Below are positions 16,229-26,951 of a stretch of DNA of 64,000 nucleotides, in pieces (position 1 is the first letter of the stretch; each line of letters starts with the position of its first letter). The translations under genes and the position numbers were made by a program. The stretch is from Geobacter argillaceus. GTDB lineage: Bacteria > Desulfobacterota > Desulfuromonadia > Geobacterales > DSM-12255. Location: positions 62,001 through 126,000 of the forward strand of contig NZ_VLLN01000003.1 in NCBI RefSeq assembly GCF_007830735.1, given 5' to 3'. The notes below the pieces were generated by a model, which was not told the DNA's origin, searched no databases, and saw nothing but the letters and a program-made list of their open reading frames with translations.

Positions 16229-16258
16229 GCTATAAACAGTTCACAGTTACACAGTCAA
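16229..16258 (-). promoter_or_regulatory. Candidate sigma-70 promoter of metY
   Basis: Minus-strand TTGACT (16258-16253), an 18-bp spacer and TATAGC (16234-16229) lie 49 bp before the start codon. Confidence 0.5.
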
Positions 16259-16267
16259 CAACTTATT

Positions 16268-17758
16268 TCAACGGCCGGCTCCCCTGTTGTACAGGGATGT
16301 GAGTTCGGCCAGGCGACCCGCCAACCCTCTCCCGAGCACCTTTTCTGGCATCCGCCATGTCCAGTTCCCTTCAGCCACGCCAGGTGTGTTCATCCGCGCC
16401 GAGCTGTCCAGTTCCAGCAGGTCCTGCATCGGGATGATCGCCTGCCGTGCAACCGATGACAGTGCAGCCCGGGTCATCTCCCAGACCACCTCCTGCGGGG
16501 AGCAGCGGAGGTAACTGCAGACACTGCGCTGCTGGCGTTCGCTAAGCCCATTGAACCAGCCGCGGGTGGTGTCGTTGTCGTGGGTGCCGGTATAGACCAC
16601 GCTGCTTTGGCAATAGTTGTGGGGAAGGTAGGCGTTGTCCGCGCCGGAATCAAAGGCAAATTGCAGGATCTTCATGCCGGGCAGACCGAACCGGTCGCGC
16701 AACGCCTCCACCTCCGGGGTGATGACCCCCAGGTCCTCGGCGATCAGCGGCAGGTCACCGATCGCCTCCCGGAAGGCATGGAACAGCGCCTCGCCGGGCC
16801 CCTTGACCCATTCACCCTTCACCGCCGTCTTCTCCGTGGCCGGGATCTCCCAGTACGCCTCGAACCCCCGGAAGTGATCGATCCGGACCAGATCGTACAG
16901 GCCCAGGTCGCTCTTCAGACGAGCGATCCACCAGCCGTAACCGTCGGCCGCCAACCGCTCCCAGTCGTAGAGCGGATTGCCCCAGCGCTGGCCGGTCCTG
17001 CTGAAATAATCCGGCGGTACCCCGGCCACCACCAACGGTTTCCCGGCCTTGTCGAGCCGGAACAGATGCTGGTTGCACCAGACATCGGCCGAATCAAAGG
17101 CGACAAAGATGGGCGCATCACCGATGGTCCTGATCCCCCGCTCGTTGGCGTAACGCTTCAGGGCCTGCCACTGGCGGGAAAACTGCCACTGCAGGTATTT
17201 CTGGATACCGATGGCATGGCCCAGGAGATGGGAATGCTCGCTACAGGCGTCCGCATCCCGACGGACCAGAGGGGCCGGCCAGCGGTTCCATCCCTTGCCG
17301 GCAAAATGCTCCTTCAGGGCCATGAACAGGGCAAAGTCGTGCAGCCAGAACGTGGTGTCGCAGAAGTGCCAGAACTCCTTCTTCCGGGAACGGTCGTCAG
17401 CAATGAAAAAGCGCTCTGCACCCCTGCGGAGGGCACTCAATTTGTGCTCGGTCACCGCCTGGTAATCGATCCGCTCCGTCGGCAGGGTGTCGGCTATCTC
17501 TTCCGGCAGCAGATCACCTTCGGCAACAAGTGTCCGCAGGTCTATCAGGAGCGGATTCCCGGCAAACGCCGAATAGCAGGAGTAGGGAGAATTGCCGTAA
17601 CCGGTCGGCCCCAGGGGAAGGATCTGCCAGAGGGACTGGCCGGCATCCCGCAGGAAATCCACGAAATGCCTCGCCTCGATCCCGAAGGAGCCGATACCAC
17701 CCGGCCCGGGAAGGGACGTGGGGTGTAGCAGTATGCCGCTCTGGCGCTGCTGGTGCAT
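16268..17758 (-). CDS. malQ: 4-alpha-glucanotransferase (amylomaltase, GH77)
   Basis: 496 aa. It transfers alpha-1,4-glucan segments between maltodextrins and takes part in glycogen and maltose turnover in the cytoplasm. The catalytic nucleophile is Asp294 in VRIDHFRG, the acid/base glutamate is in LIAEDLGVIT (about 340) and the transition-state aspartate is in GTHDNDTTRGW (about 394). The N-terminal SGILLHPTSLPGPGGIGSFG is characteristic of bacterial MalQ. It is single, not in a mal operon. The metY promoter lies immediately before its stop codon. Confidence 0.93.
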   Translation of the reverse strand: MHQQRQSGILLHPTSLPGPGGIGSFGIEARHFVDFLRDAGQSLWQILPLGPTGYGNSPYSCYSAFAGNPLLIDLRTLVAEGDLLPEEIADTLPTERIDYQAVTEHKLSALRRGAERFFIADDRSRKKEFWHFCDTTFWLHDFALFMALKEHFAGKGWNRWPAPLVRRDADACSEHSHLLGHAIGIQKYLQWQFSRQWQALKRYANERGIRTIGDAPIFVAFDSADVWCNQHLFRLDKAGKPLVVAGVPPDYFSRTGQRWGNPLYDWERLAADGYGWWIARLKSDLGLYDLVRIDHFRGFEAYWEIPATEKTAVKGEWVKGPGEALFHAFREAIGDLPLIAEDLGVITPEVEALRDRFGLPGMKILQFAFDSGADNAYLPHNYCQSSVVYTGTHDNDTTRGWFNGLSERQQRSVCSYLRCSPQEVVWEMTRAALSSVARQAIIPMQDLLELDSSARMNTPGVAEGNWTWRMPEKVLGRGLAGRLAELTSLYNRGAGR

Positions 17759-17852
17759 GCACTCTCCTCTGCCCGGCCGAAACCGGGTCCGCGGGCAGGA
17801 TCTTTACGCGGCCCGGAATAGTGTGGTATAGAAGCGGTCAGGAGGAACCGGC

Positions 17853-18011
17853 ATGGTCAAGACCGCACTGTTTGAAACCCTGATGGACAGCGCCACCAGG
17901 AACGAGGACGGCACCTACACCTTTACCCTGGACGGGAAGAGCTATAGAATCAGTGACCCCTTGGAGATCTCTAAGATCGCTACTGACCACGGGTATATCA
18001 TCATCTACTAG
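17853..18011 (+). CDS. Small hypothetical protein, 52 aa
   Basis: A short gene with a good ribosome binding site (CAGGAGG, 7 nt from ATG 17853). The product MVKTALFETLMDSATRNEDG continues as TYTFTLDGKSYRISDP and ends with GYIIIY: a helix followed by beta strands, soluble. It is divergent from malQ. I do not recognise it. Codon use is normal and hairpins follow, so it is plausibly real. Confidence 0.55.
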   Translation: MVKTALFETLMDSATRNEDGTYTFTLDGKSYRISDPLEISKIATDHGYIIIY

Positions 18012-18494
18012 AAATTGCCATGTTGGTATGTAAAGAGTAGCCGGTATCCGCCCCTTCGGCAAGATATCGCGCAACCGCTTTATGTTGCCGAAGCGGCAGC
18101 GCTTCGGCCGTCATATACTTTTCCCTCAAAAATCGCACAGTGCCAAAACATGCGTAGTTGCCGACCGGCACGCTCATCCCTGAAATTTCGTTTTGTTTCG
18201 CTGCCCCCCCACTGATCGCCGCACGACACCAAACTCTCCGCTGTTCACATTTAGTTAAAGTTCCCGCCTGCCTGCCGATAATTAAGATATTCGCATTGAT
18301 CGCCAAAACGATGTAACTGCGTTATACCAATAGCCAATTTCAAGATATCTCCAGAATCCAGAAAGCATAGAGCCCCTGGTGACCCCACTGTTCCCAAAAC
18401 TCTGACATATACGAGCGCCACCAGGACCATACCTGACTGTAGTAGCAAGCATCTGATGAGTGAACAGACTCGCCATTAAGACCGGAGGTGTTGC
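18012..18494. other. 483-bp gap without convincing gene, containing overlapping hairpins
   Basis: This stretch lies between the 52-aa gene and the response regulator. It is AT-richer than its neighbours. The only structure I see is a pair of mutually exclusive hairpins at 18054-18108. No clear promoter for the response regulator could be picked out. A 37-aa minus-strand frame (18001-18114) is too weak to call. Confidence 0.5.
18054..18108 (+). repeat. Mutually exclusive hairpins
   Basis: CTTCGGCAA (18054-18062) pairs with TTGCCGAAG (18085-18093). The same right arm also forms GCCGAAGCG (18087-18095) paired with CGCTTCGGC (18100-18108). Only one can form at a time. Confidence 0.6.
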
Positions 18495-18926
18495 ATGACA
18501 GAATCCACCCCAGCAATCGGGAACGGCTCTCCGAAACCAAAGGTAATGCTTGTCGACGACGAGGAGTGTATCAGAAACCTGGTCTGCGACCTGCTGACAG
18601 CCAACGGCATCGACGTCTTGACGGCCGATGGTGCGGACGCCTGCCTGCATCACCTGAGGAATGGCTTTCGCGGGGTGATCCTGATGGATCTGATGATGCC
18701 GGACAAAACCGGCTGGGAAACCATTCGCGAAATAAAACGCGCCGGCCTTCTCCACGGGAATGTCATAGCCATGCTTACTGCCGTTGATATCCCCGACGAG
18801 GGAATGGACGGGCTGCAGGAGATTGTGATCGACTACATCACCAAACCGTTCATCCCCGATGAATTCCTGGCTGCGGTAAAGAGGTATCTCGGCTACCTCG
18901 ACGAGGCCGCTCGATACGGAGAGTAG
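18495..18926 (+). CDS. Single-domain response regulator (CheY-like)
   Basis: 143 aa, consisting of one receiver domain after a 15-residue lead. The phosphorylation site is Asp65 (ILMDLMMP), the acidic pair is Asp21-Asp22 (VDDEE), the switch threonine is in AMLTA and the lysine in ITKPF. No output domain. It sits at the head of a tight cluster (2 bp to the CheB-like esterase), followed by a chemoreceptor and a hybrid histidine kinase, which are its likely partners. GGAGG precedes the ATG. Confidence 0.9.
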   Translation: MTESTPAIGNGSPKPKVMLVDDEECIRNLVCDLLTANGIDVLTADGADACLHHLRNGFRGVILMDLMMPDKTGWETIREIKRAGLLHGNVIAMLTAVDIPDEGMDGLQEIVIDYITKPFIPDEFLAAVKRYLGYLDEAARYGE

Positions 18927-18928
18927 GT

Positions 18929-19492
18929 ATGCAGTGCAGTAATTTGCTGATAATAGGATCGTCTACCGGTGGGCCACGCATCCTCGAAGAGCTGTTCGCG
19001 ACCCTGCCCCCCCTGAATGCGGCAGTACTGATCGTCCAGCATATCACCAAAGGTATCGATGAGTCCTTTGCCGCTTCGCTCTCACGGTTCCTGTCGATGC
19101 CGGTGCGTCTCGCCATCGACGGAGAATCCCTTCAGCACCGGGTGGCCCTGGTTGCCCCCGGAGGGCTCCATCTCACGTTGGGCAACAACCGGACCATACA
19201 TCTGTCCCAAGGGGAAAAGGTAAACTCGGTCTGCCCCTCCATCGACGTGGCCATGAACTCTGCCCAGCCGCACAACGGGGGGAGACTGGCAGGGGTTATC
19301 CTGACCGGCATGGGGCGGGACGGGGCGGACGGAATCGCGCACATCAAAAAGGCCGGGGGCATAACCATTGCCCAGGACCAGTCGACATCCGTCATCTTCG
19401 GCATGCCCAAAGCCGCCGTCGAGACCGGTTGTGTCGACTTCGTACTGACCACCAGCCAGATAGGCAAAAAACTCAGCGAACTGTTCGCCTGA
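18929..19492 (+). CDS. Stand-alone CheB-type protein-glutamate methylesterase
   Basis: 187 aa, containing only the catalytic domain of CheB. The catalytic triad is visible: Ser in IIGSSTGGP (about residue 11-12), His38 in IVQHIT and Asp131 in TGMGRDGADG. The receiver domain normally fused at the N-terminus is absent, but a separate receiver protein is encoded 2 bp upstream, so the two may act together as a split CheB. It would demethylate or deamidate the receptor encoded next (37 bp downstream). No methyltransferase CheR is present in the window. Confidence 0.9.
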   Translation: MQCSNLLIIGSSTGGPRILEELFATLPPLNAAVLIVQHITKGIDESFAASLSRFLSMPVRLAIDGESLQHRVALVAPGGLHLTLGNNRTIHLSQGEKVNSVCPSIDVAMNSAQPHNGGRLAGVILTGMGRDGADGIAHIKKAGGITIAQDQSTSVIFGMPKAAVETGCVDFVLTTSQIGKKLSELFA

Positions 19493-19528
19493 ACGAATCT
19501 CTTTCAACAACACCAAAGGAGGCTGTTC

Positions 19529-21244
19529 ATGCAGTTGAAGCGTTTCAGACACTGGTACATCCAGTACAAGATCATGTTCATCACGGTGGCGAGTATCCTC
19601 GTCATGATGCTCGGGCTGTTCTGCTACCTGCTTCCGTTCCTCGAACGCAAGATCATGAAGGAAAAGATGGATGCCACCCGCCACCAGATCGAGGCGGCCA
19701 TGGCGATCATCGAACAGCATGACGCCTATGCAAAGGCCGGCAGTATGCCTCCGGAGCAGGCCCGGAAACAGGCGGCGGAGATCATTTCCAGAATGCGCTA
19801 CGAGCAGAAGGAGTATATCTGGATCAACGACCTGGGAAAACCGTTCCCCAGGATGATCATGCACCCGACCGTGCCGGCGCTGGACGGGAAGGTCCTCGAC
19901 GATCCGAAGTTCAACAAGGCAACCGGCATGAGCGGAGAGGTTCCCGAACGGCTGGAGAAACTGGAAGGGAAAAACCTGTTTGTCACCTTTAACGATGTGG
20001 CAGAGCGGGCCGGACAGGGATTTGTCACCTATGAGTGGCCAAAGCCGAAAGCCGGAGGAGGGACGACCGACGAACTGTATCCGAAGCTCTCCTTTGTAAA
20101 GAAGTACGAGCCGTGGGGGTGGGTGGTCGGTACCGGTGTCTATGTGGACGATGTCCAGAAAAGCGTAAACACCATCCGCTGGATGTTGCTCGGCCTGAAT
20201 CTCCTGGTGGCCCTGTTCAGCCTGCTTATTGCCTATTCTGTCAGCCGCGGCATCACCAGGACCCTTGGGTACGTGGCGAAAAACCTTGACGAGATGTCCA
20301 GCGGCGATGGAGATCTGACCCGGCGCCTGACCGTCGACCGGCATGACGAATCCGGCTCCCTGGCCAGGTCGTTCAACCGCTTCCTCGACAACATGAAGAC
20401 GATAGTGGAGCGGATCAACCAGAACTCCGTCCAGGTCGCCTCCTCGGCCGAACAGCTGAACCGGACATCGGCAAGCATCGTCGAGGGGACGGAACGGGCC
20501 GCTTCGCAATCGACCTCCATTGCCATTGCCTGCGAGGAGATGGCAGCCACCTCTTCGGAGATCTCGAAAAACTGCCTGCGTGCCGTGGAGATCTCCAAAC
20601 AGGCTGGCGAGACCGCCAAAAACGGCTCAGAGGTGGTTGGCAAGGCGGTCCTCAGTATTTCCCGGATCGCCGAAAAGGTGCAGGAGAGCGCCAGGACCGT
20701 GGAGTCTCTCGGCACCCGCTCCGACCAGATCGGCGAAATCGTCGCGACCATCGAGGATATCGCCGACCAGACCAACCTGCTGGCGCTGAATGCGGCTATC
20801 GAGGCGGCCAGGGCCGGCGAACAGGGGCGGGGCTTTGCCGTGGTGGCCGACGAGGTGCGGGCGCTGGCCGAACGTACCACCAAGGCCACGCACGAAATCG
20901 GCAGGATGATCAAGACGATCCAGCAGGAAACCCAATCGGCGGTTGCGGCCATGGTGGAAGGGGTCAGGGAAGTGGAAAAGGGGACGGAAGACGCCTCCCG
21001 GTCCGGCAAGGCGCTGGAGGCCATACTCGCCCAGGTGGGAGACGTCGCCAGCCAGATAAACCAGATTGCCGTTGCAGCCGAGGAACAGACAGCCACCACC
21101 AACGAGATAAGCAAGGGGATGCACCAGATTTCAGACGTAAACAGCCATGCGGCGGACAGTTCGCATCAGACCGCGGTCGCATCCAGCCAGCTTGCCGGCA
21201 TGGCGGCCGAACTGAAGCAGATAGTGGCCCAGTTCCGCATGTAG
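19529..21244 (+). CDS. Methyl-accepting chemotaxis protein with single Cache sensor
   Basis: 571 aa. TM1 is at about residues 15-35. A periplasmic single-Cache domain (about 40-190) has the motif [20 protein letters not shown] and ends with [16 protein letters not shown]2 is at about 217-238, then a HAMP domain (about 240-292), then the cytoplasmic signalling hairpin whose tip reads [20 protein letters not shown]. sCache_2 domains often bind small organic acids; the ligand here is unknown. It is encoded between the CheB-like esterase and a hybrid kinase rather than with cheA/cheW. Confidence 0.93.
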   Translation: MQLKRFRHWYIQYKIMFITVASILVMMLGLFCYLLPFLERKIMKEKMDATRHQIEAAMAIIEQHDAYAKAGSMPPEQARKQAAEIISRMRYEQKEYIWINDLGKPFPRMIMHPTVPALDGKVLDDPKFNKATGMSGEVPERLEKLEGKNLFVTFNDVAERAGQGFVTYEWPKPKAGGGTTDELYPKLSFVKKYEPWGWVVGTGVYVDDVQKSVNTIRWMLLGLNLLVALFSLLIAYSVSRGITRTLGYVAKNLDEMSSGDGDLTRRLTVDRHDESGSLARSFNRFLDNMKTIVERINQNSVQVASSAEQLNRTSASIVEGTERAASQSTSIAIACEEMAATSSEISKNCLRAVEISKQAGETAKNGSEVVGKAVLSISRIAEKVQESARTVESLGTRSDQIGEIVATIEDIADQTNLLALNAAIEAARAGEQGRGFAVVADEVRALAERTTKATHEIGRMIKTIQQETQSAVAAMVEGVREVEKGTEDASRSGKALEAILAQVGDVASQINQIAVAAEEQTATTNEISKGMHQISDVNSHAADSSHQTAVASSQLAGMAAELKQIVAQFRM

Positions 21245-21252
21245 GGGATTAG

Positions 21253-23508
21253 ATGACCGCGATTGACATCGACCAGCTCAAGGCAAGAGTCAGACTCGCC
21301 ATCATTGTCATTGTCGGCACAGTGATACTTGCCACCACCTGCGGGCTGGTCACTGAACGAATGCAGGCATGCCTTGCGATAGCGCTCTTTCTGCTGGTCG
21401 CCATCCTGATCGGGCTTCTGTTCCGCCATCTGGATCACCTGCGTGATGCCCACGGCATGCTCTCGAAACAGCAGAGCGAGCTGCTGACCAAGGCAGCACA
21501 GATCGACGCGGCCAACGATGCCATCCTGCTGATTGATCTTGATGGCCGGCTCCATTCTTTCAACCAGGCGCTCTGCCAGCTCACCGGCTATGCGGAAAAC
21601 GAGTTGCGGGGCCGGCGCCTGCAGGAATTCAAGCCACCGGAATATGCCGAACAGGTCACCGGCAACATCAGGTTGCTGGGACAGGTGGGCGAGGCGATTT
21701 TCGATTCGGCCTACCTGACAAAGGAAGGGACCATCGTGCCGGTGGAGGTGCGGGCCAGAACCATGACCAGCGAAGGGCGGCCCATGATTCTGACCGTCGT
21801 CAGGGATATCACCCAGCGGCAACGGGACGAGCTGCGGACGCGGACGCGGTCGAAGATCCTGGAGGAGATGGCCACCGGCACACCGCTTGAATCGCTGCTG
21901 ACTCATATCGTACGCCTGGTCGAGCAGGAACTTCCCGGCTCGCTCTGCTCCATCATGCTTGCCGACGGTACCGGCCATCTGCGTCACGGAGCGGCTCCCG
22001 GTCTCTCCGAAGCATACAACCTGGCGGTCGATGGTCTGCGGATCGCCAACAAGATGGGCTCCTGCGGTACTGCTGCATTCCTGCGCAAAAGGGTTGCGGT
22101 CGAGGACATCGAGACACATCCGTACTGGAAAGGTTTCAAGCCGGCCAGAGATGAAGGGTTGAGGGCATGCTGGTCGGAGCCTATCCTGTCCGCAGACGGA
22201 AACCTGTTGGGAACCTTGGCCATCTACTACCGGGAGCCACGCCAACAGAGGGCGGAGGAGATACGGGTGGCCGAGTCGGCAGCCCACCTGGCCGGCATCG
22301 CCATTGGCCGGGTCAATGAGGAGAAGCGGCGGAAGGTGCTGGAAGAACAGTTGCTGCATATCCAGAAAATTGAGGCGATTGGCCAGCTGGCAGGCGGCAT
22401 CGCCCATGACTTCAACAACCTGCTCACCCCGATCATCGGTTATGCGGAGATGCTGAAACAAGGCGACAGCGACGACCCTTCCTACCTAAGGAAGGTTGAG
22501 GGGATACTGAGCGCCGCGCTCAAGGCCGGGGAGCTGACACGCCGCCTGCTCACCTTCGGACGGAAGCAGGTATTGCGGGTGGAGCCTTTCGATCTCAACC
22601 AGGTCATTGTTGCCTTCCGCGAAATTCTCAGCCGCACTATTCGGGAAAACATCGCGATCGATCTGCGGCTGTCCGGTTCCGCAACCCGGATCAGGGCCGA
22701 CCGGGGCCAGATCGAACAGATCCTGCTCAATCTGGCGGTAAATGCCCAGGACGCCATATCCGGCAATGGCACGATCACTATCGAATCCGGCCATGTCATC
22801 CTGGATGAAGAGTACACAAGGGTGTATCCGGGAATGAAAACCGGCCCCTACATCCTTTTGGCCATATCGGACAACGGCAGGGGGATGGAGGATGAGGTGC
22901 TGAACCACATATTCGAGCCGTTCTTCACCACCAAGCCGGTCGGTCAGGGCACCGGGCTGGGACTCGCCACAGTCTACGGAATCGTCAAGCAACATGAAGG
23001 ATCAGTCAAGGTCAGAAGCAGGGTCGGCACCGGATCGACCTTCACCATTCTGCTGCCGGAAGCCCGGACAACGGATGATCGCGAACAAACTGCACCTATG
23101 CCGTCACCAGCCGATTTCAGCGGGCTTGCCGGAAAAACGATACTGGTGATCGACGATAACCAGCTCGTACGGGAAATGGTGGTGGAGCTTTTGCGCTCCA
23201 TTGGAAGCAACATACTGGTTGCCACCTCGCCAACCGAGGCGCTGGAGCTGACAACCGGCGTTACCGCCATTGACCTTCTGGTGACCGATGTCGTCATGCC
23301 GGACATGAACGGGCCGGAACTGTACGACCGTCTGCAGGAAAAGTTTCCCGACATACCGGTACTGTTCATGTCCGGATACACGAACAGCTTCGTGCTCCAC
23401 CATGGTACCCTGGAGGAAGAACTCAGCTTCCTGCAAAAGCCGTTCACGGCCGAGCAGCTACTTGACCGGGTACGGCAGGTTCTGCAGAAAGAACGTGCAA
23501 CAGCCTGA
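21253..23508 (+). CDS. Hybrid sensor histidine kinase (TM-PAS-GAF-HisKA-HATPase-REC)
   Basis: 751 aa. Two membrane helices (about residues 14-60) are followed by a PAS domain (about 82-190), a GAF domain (about 207-355), a HisKA dimerisation domain with His385 in [13 protein letters not shown], and a HATPase domain with N, G1 and G2 boxes ([24 protein letters not shown]). A receiver domain follows at about 630-748 ([22 protein letters not shown]). This is the NtrY/LuxQ-like hybrid architecture with HDFNN. The gene begins 8 bp after the chemoreceptor stop, so the two are cotranscribed and might share signals. Confidence 0.93.
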   Translation: MTAIDIDQLKARVRLAIIVIVGTVILATTCGLVTERMQACLAIALFLLVAILIGLLFRHLDHLRDAHGMLSKQQSELLTKAAQIDAANDAILLIDLDGRLHSFNQALCQLTGYAENELRGRRLQEFKPPEYAEQVTGNIRLLGQVGEAIFDSAYLTKEGTIVPVEVRARTMTSEGRPMILTVVRDITQRQRDELRTRTRSKILEEMATGTPLESLLTHIVRLVEQELPGSLCSIMLADGTGHLRHGAAPGLSEAYNLAVDGLRIANKMGSCGTAAFLRKRVAVEDIETHPYWKGFKPARDEGLRACWSEPILSADGNLLGTLAIYYREPRQQRAEEIRVAESAAHLAGIAIGRVNEEKRRKVLEEQLLHIQKIEAIGQLAGGIAHDFNNLLTPIIGYAEMLKQGDSDDPSYLRKVEGILSAALKAGELTRRLLTFGRKQVLRVEPFDLNQVIVAFREILSRTIRENIAIDLRLSGSATRIRADRGQIEQILLNLAVNAQDAISGNGTITIESGHVILDEEYTRVYPGMKTGPYILLAISDNGRGMEDEVLNHIFEPFFTTKPVGQGTGLGLATVYGIVKQHEGSVKVRSRVGTGSTFTILLPEARTTDDREQTAPMPSPADFSGLAGKTILVIDDNQLVREMVVELLRSIGSNILVATSPTEALELTTGVTAIDLLVTDVVMPDMNGPELYDRLQEKFPDIPVLFMSGYTNSFVLHHGTLEEELSFLQKPFTAEQLLDRVRQVLQKERATA

Positions 23509-23553
23509 GCAGTCAGGGGCTTCAAACTCCCCCTGCCTCTCGTCTCCTCCCTA

Positions 23554-24114
23554 TTACCCCTTCCAGGTTCCGTAGTGCACGATCTCCTCCAGCGGCTTGC
23601 GGGACGGCCCGGACTTTGCCGCTTCCAGCGGGTAACCAAGCGGGAAGAGCCCGACAATCCTCATCCCTGGAGGGATGTTAAGCAGCTCTCCCAATGGCTC
23701 CTCGTCGAAGACCCCGACAAAGACGCTCCCCAGCCCCTGGGCATGGGCGGCCAGCATCAGGTTCTCCGTGGCAATCCCCACATCGGTCAGATAGTACTCC
23801 TGGCCCCGCAGATCACCGGACAGGGTCGGGTCCCCGCAGACGACGATCACCACCGGCGCGTTGGCCAGCGCCTGCTGGGCAGGATTGCTCTTGTACCCCT
23901 TGGTTGCAAAGTACGACTCCACGTACGACAGCTCGCTTATCCGCGCCTTCATTGCCGCATCCTCGACCACCACGTAGCGGCTGCATTGCAGGTTGGCCCA
24001 TGACGGCGCCAGCCGGGCCGCATCCAGCACCGCCCGGAGCTTTTCCGGCTCCACCGGCCGGTCCGAAAACTTGCGCACGCTTCTTCTGGTTCCGATCGCT
24101 TCCAGCACGTCCAT
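23554..24114 (-). CDS. Nitroreductase family flavoprotein
   Basis: 186 aa. FMN-binding signatures are the N-terminal [14 protein letters not shown], the LAPSWANLQ loop and the C-terminal LGYP with basic residues. The central [20 protein letters not shown] is characteristic of the family. Such enzymes reduce nitro-aromatics, quinones or flavins using NAD(P)H in the cytoplasm; the natural substrate cannot be told. It converges with the hybrid kinase and is followed upstream by ftsH on the same strand. Confidence 0.9.
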   Translation of the reverse strand: MDVLEAIGTRRSVRKFSDRPVEPEKLRAVLDAARLAPSWANLQCSRYVVVEDAAMKARISELSYVESYFATKGYKSNPAQQALANAPVVIVVCGDPTLSGDLRGQEYYLTDVGIATENLMLAAHAQGLGSVFVGVFDEEPLGELLNIPPGMRIVGLFPLGYPLEAAKSGPSRKPLEEIVHYGTWKG

Positions 24115-24170
24115 TGAACTTCCTCCTGTTCATATTGATCGGGGCTTAGCCGGCAAATCGCTCAAGCCCC

Positions 24171-26012
24171 TTAGCCAACTATCTCTTCCACCCGTTTGCC
24201 GTCCAGGGTCTCTTCTTCCACCAGGGCAGCGGCCAGGGCGTCCAGTTTCGGTCGATTGGCGACAATGACCAGTTCGGCCTTCTCTTCCGCCTCCCGGATG
24301 AAGGCGTTGATCTCCTGGTCAATCCGCCAGGCCATCGCCTCGGAAAAGCTCTTTTCCTCGGCCAGCTTGCGACCGAGAAAGGGGTGCTCCTCCCCCCGGC
24401 TGAAGGTCATCGGTCCCACCTTGTCACTCATCCCCCACTGGCAGACCATCTTCTCGGCCAGGTCGGTCACCACCTTCAGGTCGTTCTGGGCACCGGTGGA
24501 TACCTCGCCAAAGACCAGCCGTTCGGCCACCCGCCCCCCCATGACCACGGCCAACCGGTTCTCCAGGTAACTCTTGGGATAGTGGTAACGGTCGTCCACC
24601 GGCAGCTGTTGGGTCACCCCCAGGGCCATTCCACGGGGGATGATGGTAACCTTGTGAATCGGATCGGTACCGGGGAGGAGCCTGGCCACCAGGGTGTGCC
24701 CTGCCTCGTGGAAGGCGGTGATCCGCTTCTCGTCCGGCGAGATGAACATCTTCCGCTCCCCCCCCATCAGGATCTTGTCCTTGGCCTGCTCCAGGTGGGT
24801 CATCGTGACCGCACCGGCCCCCTCCCTGGCCGCCATGATGGCCGCCTCGTTCACCAGATTCTCCAGGTCGGCGCCGGTCATTCCCGGTGTCCCCCGGGCG
24901 ATGATCGCCAGATCGACCGACTGGGCAAGGGGAACGTTGCGGCTGTGCACGCGGAGAATCTTTTCCCGGTCCCGCCAGTCAGGGCGCTCGATCACCACAT
25001 GCCGGTCGAACCGCCCCGGCCGGAGCAGGGCCGGATCGAGAACGTCCGGGCGGTTGGTGGCCGCCAGGACGATGACCTCCTCGTGCTGATCGAAACCGTC
25101 CATCTCGGAGAGGAGCTGGTTCAGGGTCTGTTCCCGTTCGTCGTGACCGCCGCCGAACCCGGCCCCCCGGCTTCGGCCGACCGCATCCAGTTCGTCGATG
25201 AAGACGATGCTCGGCGCCGCCTTCTTGGCGCCGGCAAACAGGTCACGTACCCGGCTGGCGCCGACCCCGACGAACATCTCTATGAACTGGGAGGCGGAAA
25301 TACTGAAGAAGGTGACATCGGCCTCGCCGGCCACGGCCCGCGCCAGCAGGGTCTTGCCGGTCCCTGGCGGACCGACCAGGAGGATACCTTTGGGGACCTT
25401 TCCCCCCAGGGTCTGGAACCGCTTGGGGTCCTTCAGGTAGTCGACAACCTCCCTCAGCTCCTGCTTGCTGCTCTCCATGCCGGCCACGTCCTCGAAGGTG
25501 ACGTTCACCTTTTCCCCGGCGGTATAGACCTTGGCGCCAGACCGGCCGTATCCGCCCAGCATCCCGCCTGGGCCCTGGGAACGGACGTTGCGCATGCCGA
25601 ACCACCAGAAACCGATGATCAGCGCCCACGGCAGAATGTAGATCAACAGGTTGGTGAACGTGGAAACTTCCGTGGATATGGCCTTGACCTCCACCCCCTT
25701 GGCAGTCAGGTCGGCCATGAGGCTGGTATCGGCAATGGGCGGCAGGACGGTGGTAAAGGCCGAGACGCTCCGCGTGACAGTGCTCCCCTGGATGGTCTGC
25801 TCCACCTTGGCCGCCACGCGGAACTCACCACTGATGGCACTCCCCTTGAGCGTCACTGACCGGACATTGTCGGCCGTCAGTTCCTGCCGAAAACGGCTGT
25901 AGCTGATCTCGGCCGAGCCCTGTGCCTGCCTGGCGACATAGGTATACATCAAATTCATGGCCAGGACCATGAGCATGACCAAAAGCAGTGGTTTCCAGAG
26001 GGACTGGGCCAT
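24171..26012 (-). CDS. ftsH: ATP-dependent zinc metalloprotease FtsH
   Basis: 613 aa. Two N-terminal membrane helices (about 7-27 and 119-141) flank a periplasmic domain. The AAA module has Walker A GPPGTGKT at 214-221, Walker [12 protein letters not shown] and the second region of homology [16 protein letters not shown]. The zinc site is HEAGH at 435-439. It degrades membrane and short-lived cytoplasmic proteins. Geobacter-type genomes commonly carry more than one ftsH; this copy sits 57 bp after an orphan cas6 rather than in the usual tilS-hpt-folP setting, so it may be a paralogue. Confidence 0.93.
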   Translation of the reverse strand: MAQSLWKPLLLVMLMVLAMNLMYTYVARQAQGSAEISYSRFRQELTADNVRSVTLKGSAISGEFRVAAKVEQTIQGSTVTRSVSAFTTVLPPIADTSLMADLTAKGVEVKAISTEVSTFTNLLIYILPWALIIGFWWFGMRNVRSQGPGGMLGGYGRSGAKVYTAGEKVNVTFEDVAGMESSKQELREVVDYLKDPKRFQTLGGKVPKGILLVGPPGTGKTLLARAVAGEADVTFFSISASQFIEMFVGVGASRVRDLFAGAKKAAPSIVFIDELDAVGRSRGAGFGGGHDEREQTLNQLLSEMDGFDQHEEVIVLAATNRPDVLDPALLRPGRFDRHVVIERPDWRDREKILRVHSRNVPLAQSVDLAIIARGTPGMTGADLENLVNEAAIMAAREGAGAVTMTHLEQAKDKILMGGERKMFISPDEKRITAFHEAGHTLVARLLPGTDPIHKVTIIPRGMALGVTQQLPVDDRYHYPKSYLENRLAVVMGGRVAERLVFGEVSTGAQNDLKVVTDLAEKMVCQWGMSDKVGPMTFSRGEEHPFLGRKLAEEKSFSEAMAWRIDQEINAFIREAEEKAELVIVANRPKLDALAAALVEEETLDGKRVEEIVG

Positions 26013-26069
26013 GGACGCTCCTTGTCGAGTTACGAGATTCCATGGACAGTGTACCGGTTCCTGGCCGGT

Positions 26070-26951
26070 TTACAACACCTCGGCCGGGATGGAATAGCGC
26101 CCCAGGCCGAAGGAGGCCCCTTTCCCCGCGTGCAGCCGCTCGCCGAGCCGAAAGAACGGCAGAAAATCAATCAGTTCCCCCCGGAATTCGATCCGGCCGA
26201 CAACACCCTGGACACCACCGCCCCACTCGACCCAACGGAGTTCGCTCCGGACGGTTGCCACCGATGCGCTCCGCTCCGCCAGCCAGCGAAAATCCATATT
26301 CAGCTCCTCGCCGCCGTAGTAATAGGCCAGGGCCGAGACACGGCGCATCAGGGAACGGGCCAGCAGGGAAAAACCGGGCTCCCGGCAAGGGCGCCCATCC
26401 TGCAGCAGGCGTAATGGAGTAAGTATCTCCAAGTGGAGGTGATCCGGCATCGCCTGCTCCCGATCGGTAAGCTGGGTAGCGCTAACCAGGGGAACCTCGG
26501 AAAGTTGTGGTTCATCGCCATTCCGCCAGAGGAGAGTCCTGCTGCCGGCCGCGTCCAGGGCCGCTATGGCGTCGAGGCGGACGGGGAACCTGCCAGTAAA
26601 GGCCTCATCCGCGAAAAGAAGCCGTAGCGCAAGGATATACGCGGGAAGATGGTTGACTGCCGAGCCGACCAGGGTGAGACCCAACTCAGCGGTGCCCCGG
26701 TGGCCGGCTGAAAGCGCCGGCAGATCGAAGACAAAGGGGAGCGGCGGCTTCTGGTAGCGGCGGACCGCTTCCGGGTCCGGACTGAGTTGCTGCCCGAACG
26801 TTGCCTGCCACCAGGATGGCTCGTGCAGTCGGTCGACAGCTCTCTTGAACGCTGCGGGGAAAAAGGTGCGGATGGCAAAAGGGGCGGCCGGGCTCCTGAG
26901 CGGGGCGGTCAGGGTGATGTCCAGGACCAGAGAGGCCAGGGTAATATTCAT
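26070..26951 (-). CDS. cas6: Orphan CRISPR pre-crRNA endoribonuclease Cas6 (RAMP fold)
   Basis: 293 aa. The C-terminal third matches the Cas6 C-terminal family: HLHLEILTPLRLLQDGRP opens the second ferredoxin-like fold, FSLLARSLMRRVSALAYYYG follows, and the glycine-rich loop AGKGASFGLGRY is at about 275-286. The N-terminus (LVLDITLTAPLRSP, then FAIRTFFPAAFK) fits the first RAMP fold. Cas6 cuts CRISPR repeat RNA. No CRISPR array or other cas gene occurs in this window. The ATG overlaps the stop of the metallophosphoesterase by 4 nt, so the two are coupled. A diverged RNA-processing role is possible. Confidence 0.82.
   Translation of the reverse strand: MNITLASLVLDITLTAPLRSPAAPFAIRTFFPAAFKRAVDRLHEPSWWQATFGQQLSPDPEAVRRYQKPPLPFVFDLPALSAGHRGTAELGLTLVGSAVNHLPAYILALRLLFADEAFTGRFPVRLDAIAALDAAGSRTLLWRNGDEPQLSEVPLVSATQLTDREQAMPDHLHLEILTPLRLLQDGRPCREPGFSLLARSLMRRVSALAYYYGGEELNMDFRWLAERSASVATVRSELRWVEWGGGVQGVVGRIEFRGELIDFLPFFRLGERLHAGKGASFGLGRYSIPAEVL

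Noticed and set aside
16181-16267. Possible SAM riboswitch or T-box before metY
   Set aside because: Only 87 bp are available, with a promoter in them; none of the conserved helices was seen.
18001-18306. Minus-strand frame, with a 37-residue version starting at 18114
   Set aside because: It has a tolerable ribosome binding site but overlaps the 52-aa gene and the hairpin pair, and the product shows no recognisable pattern.
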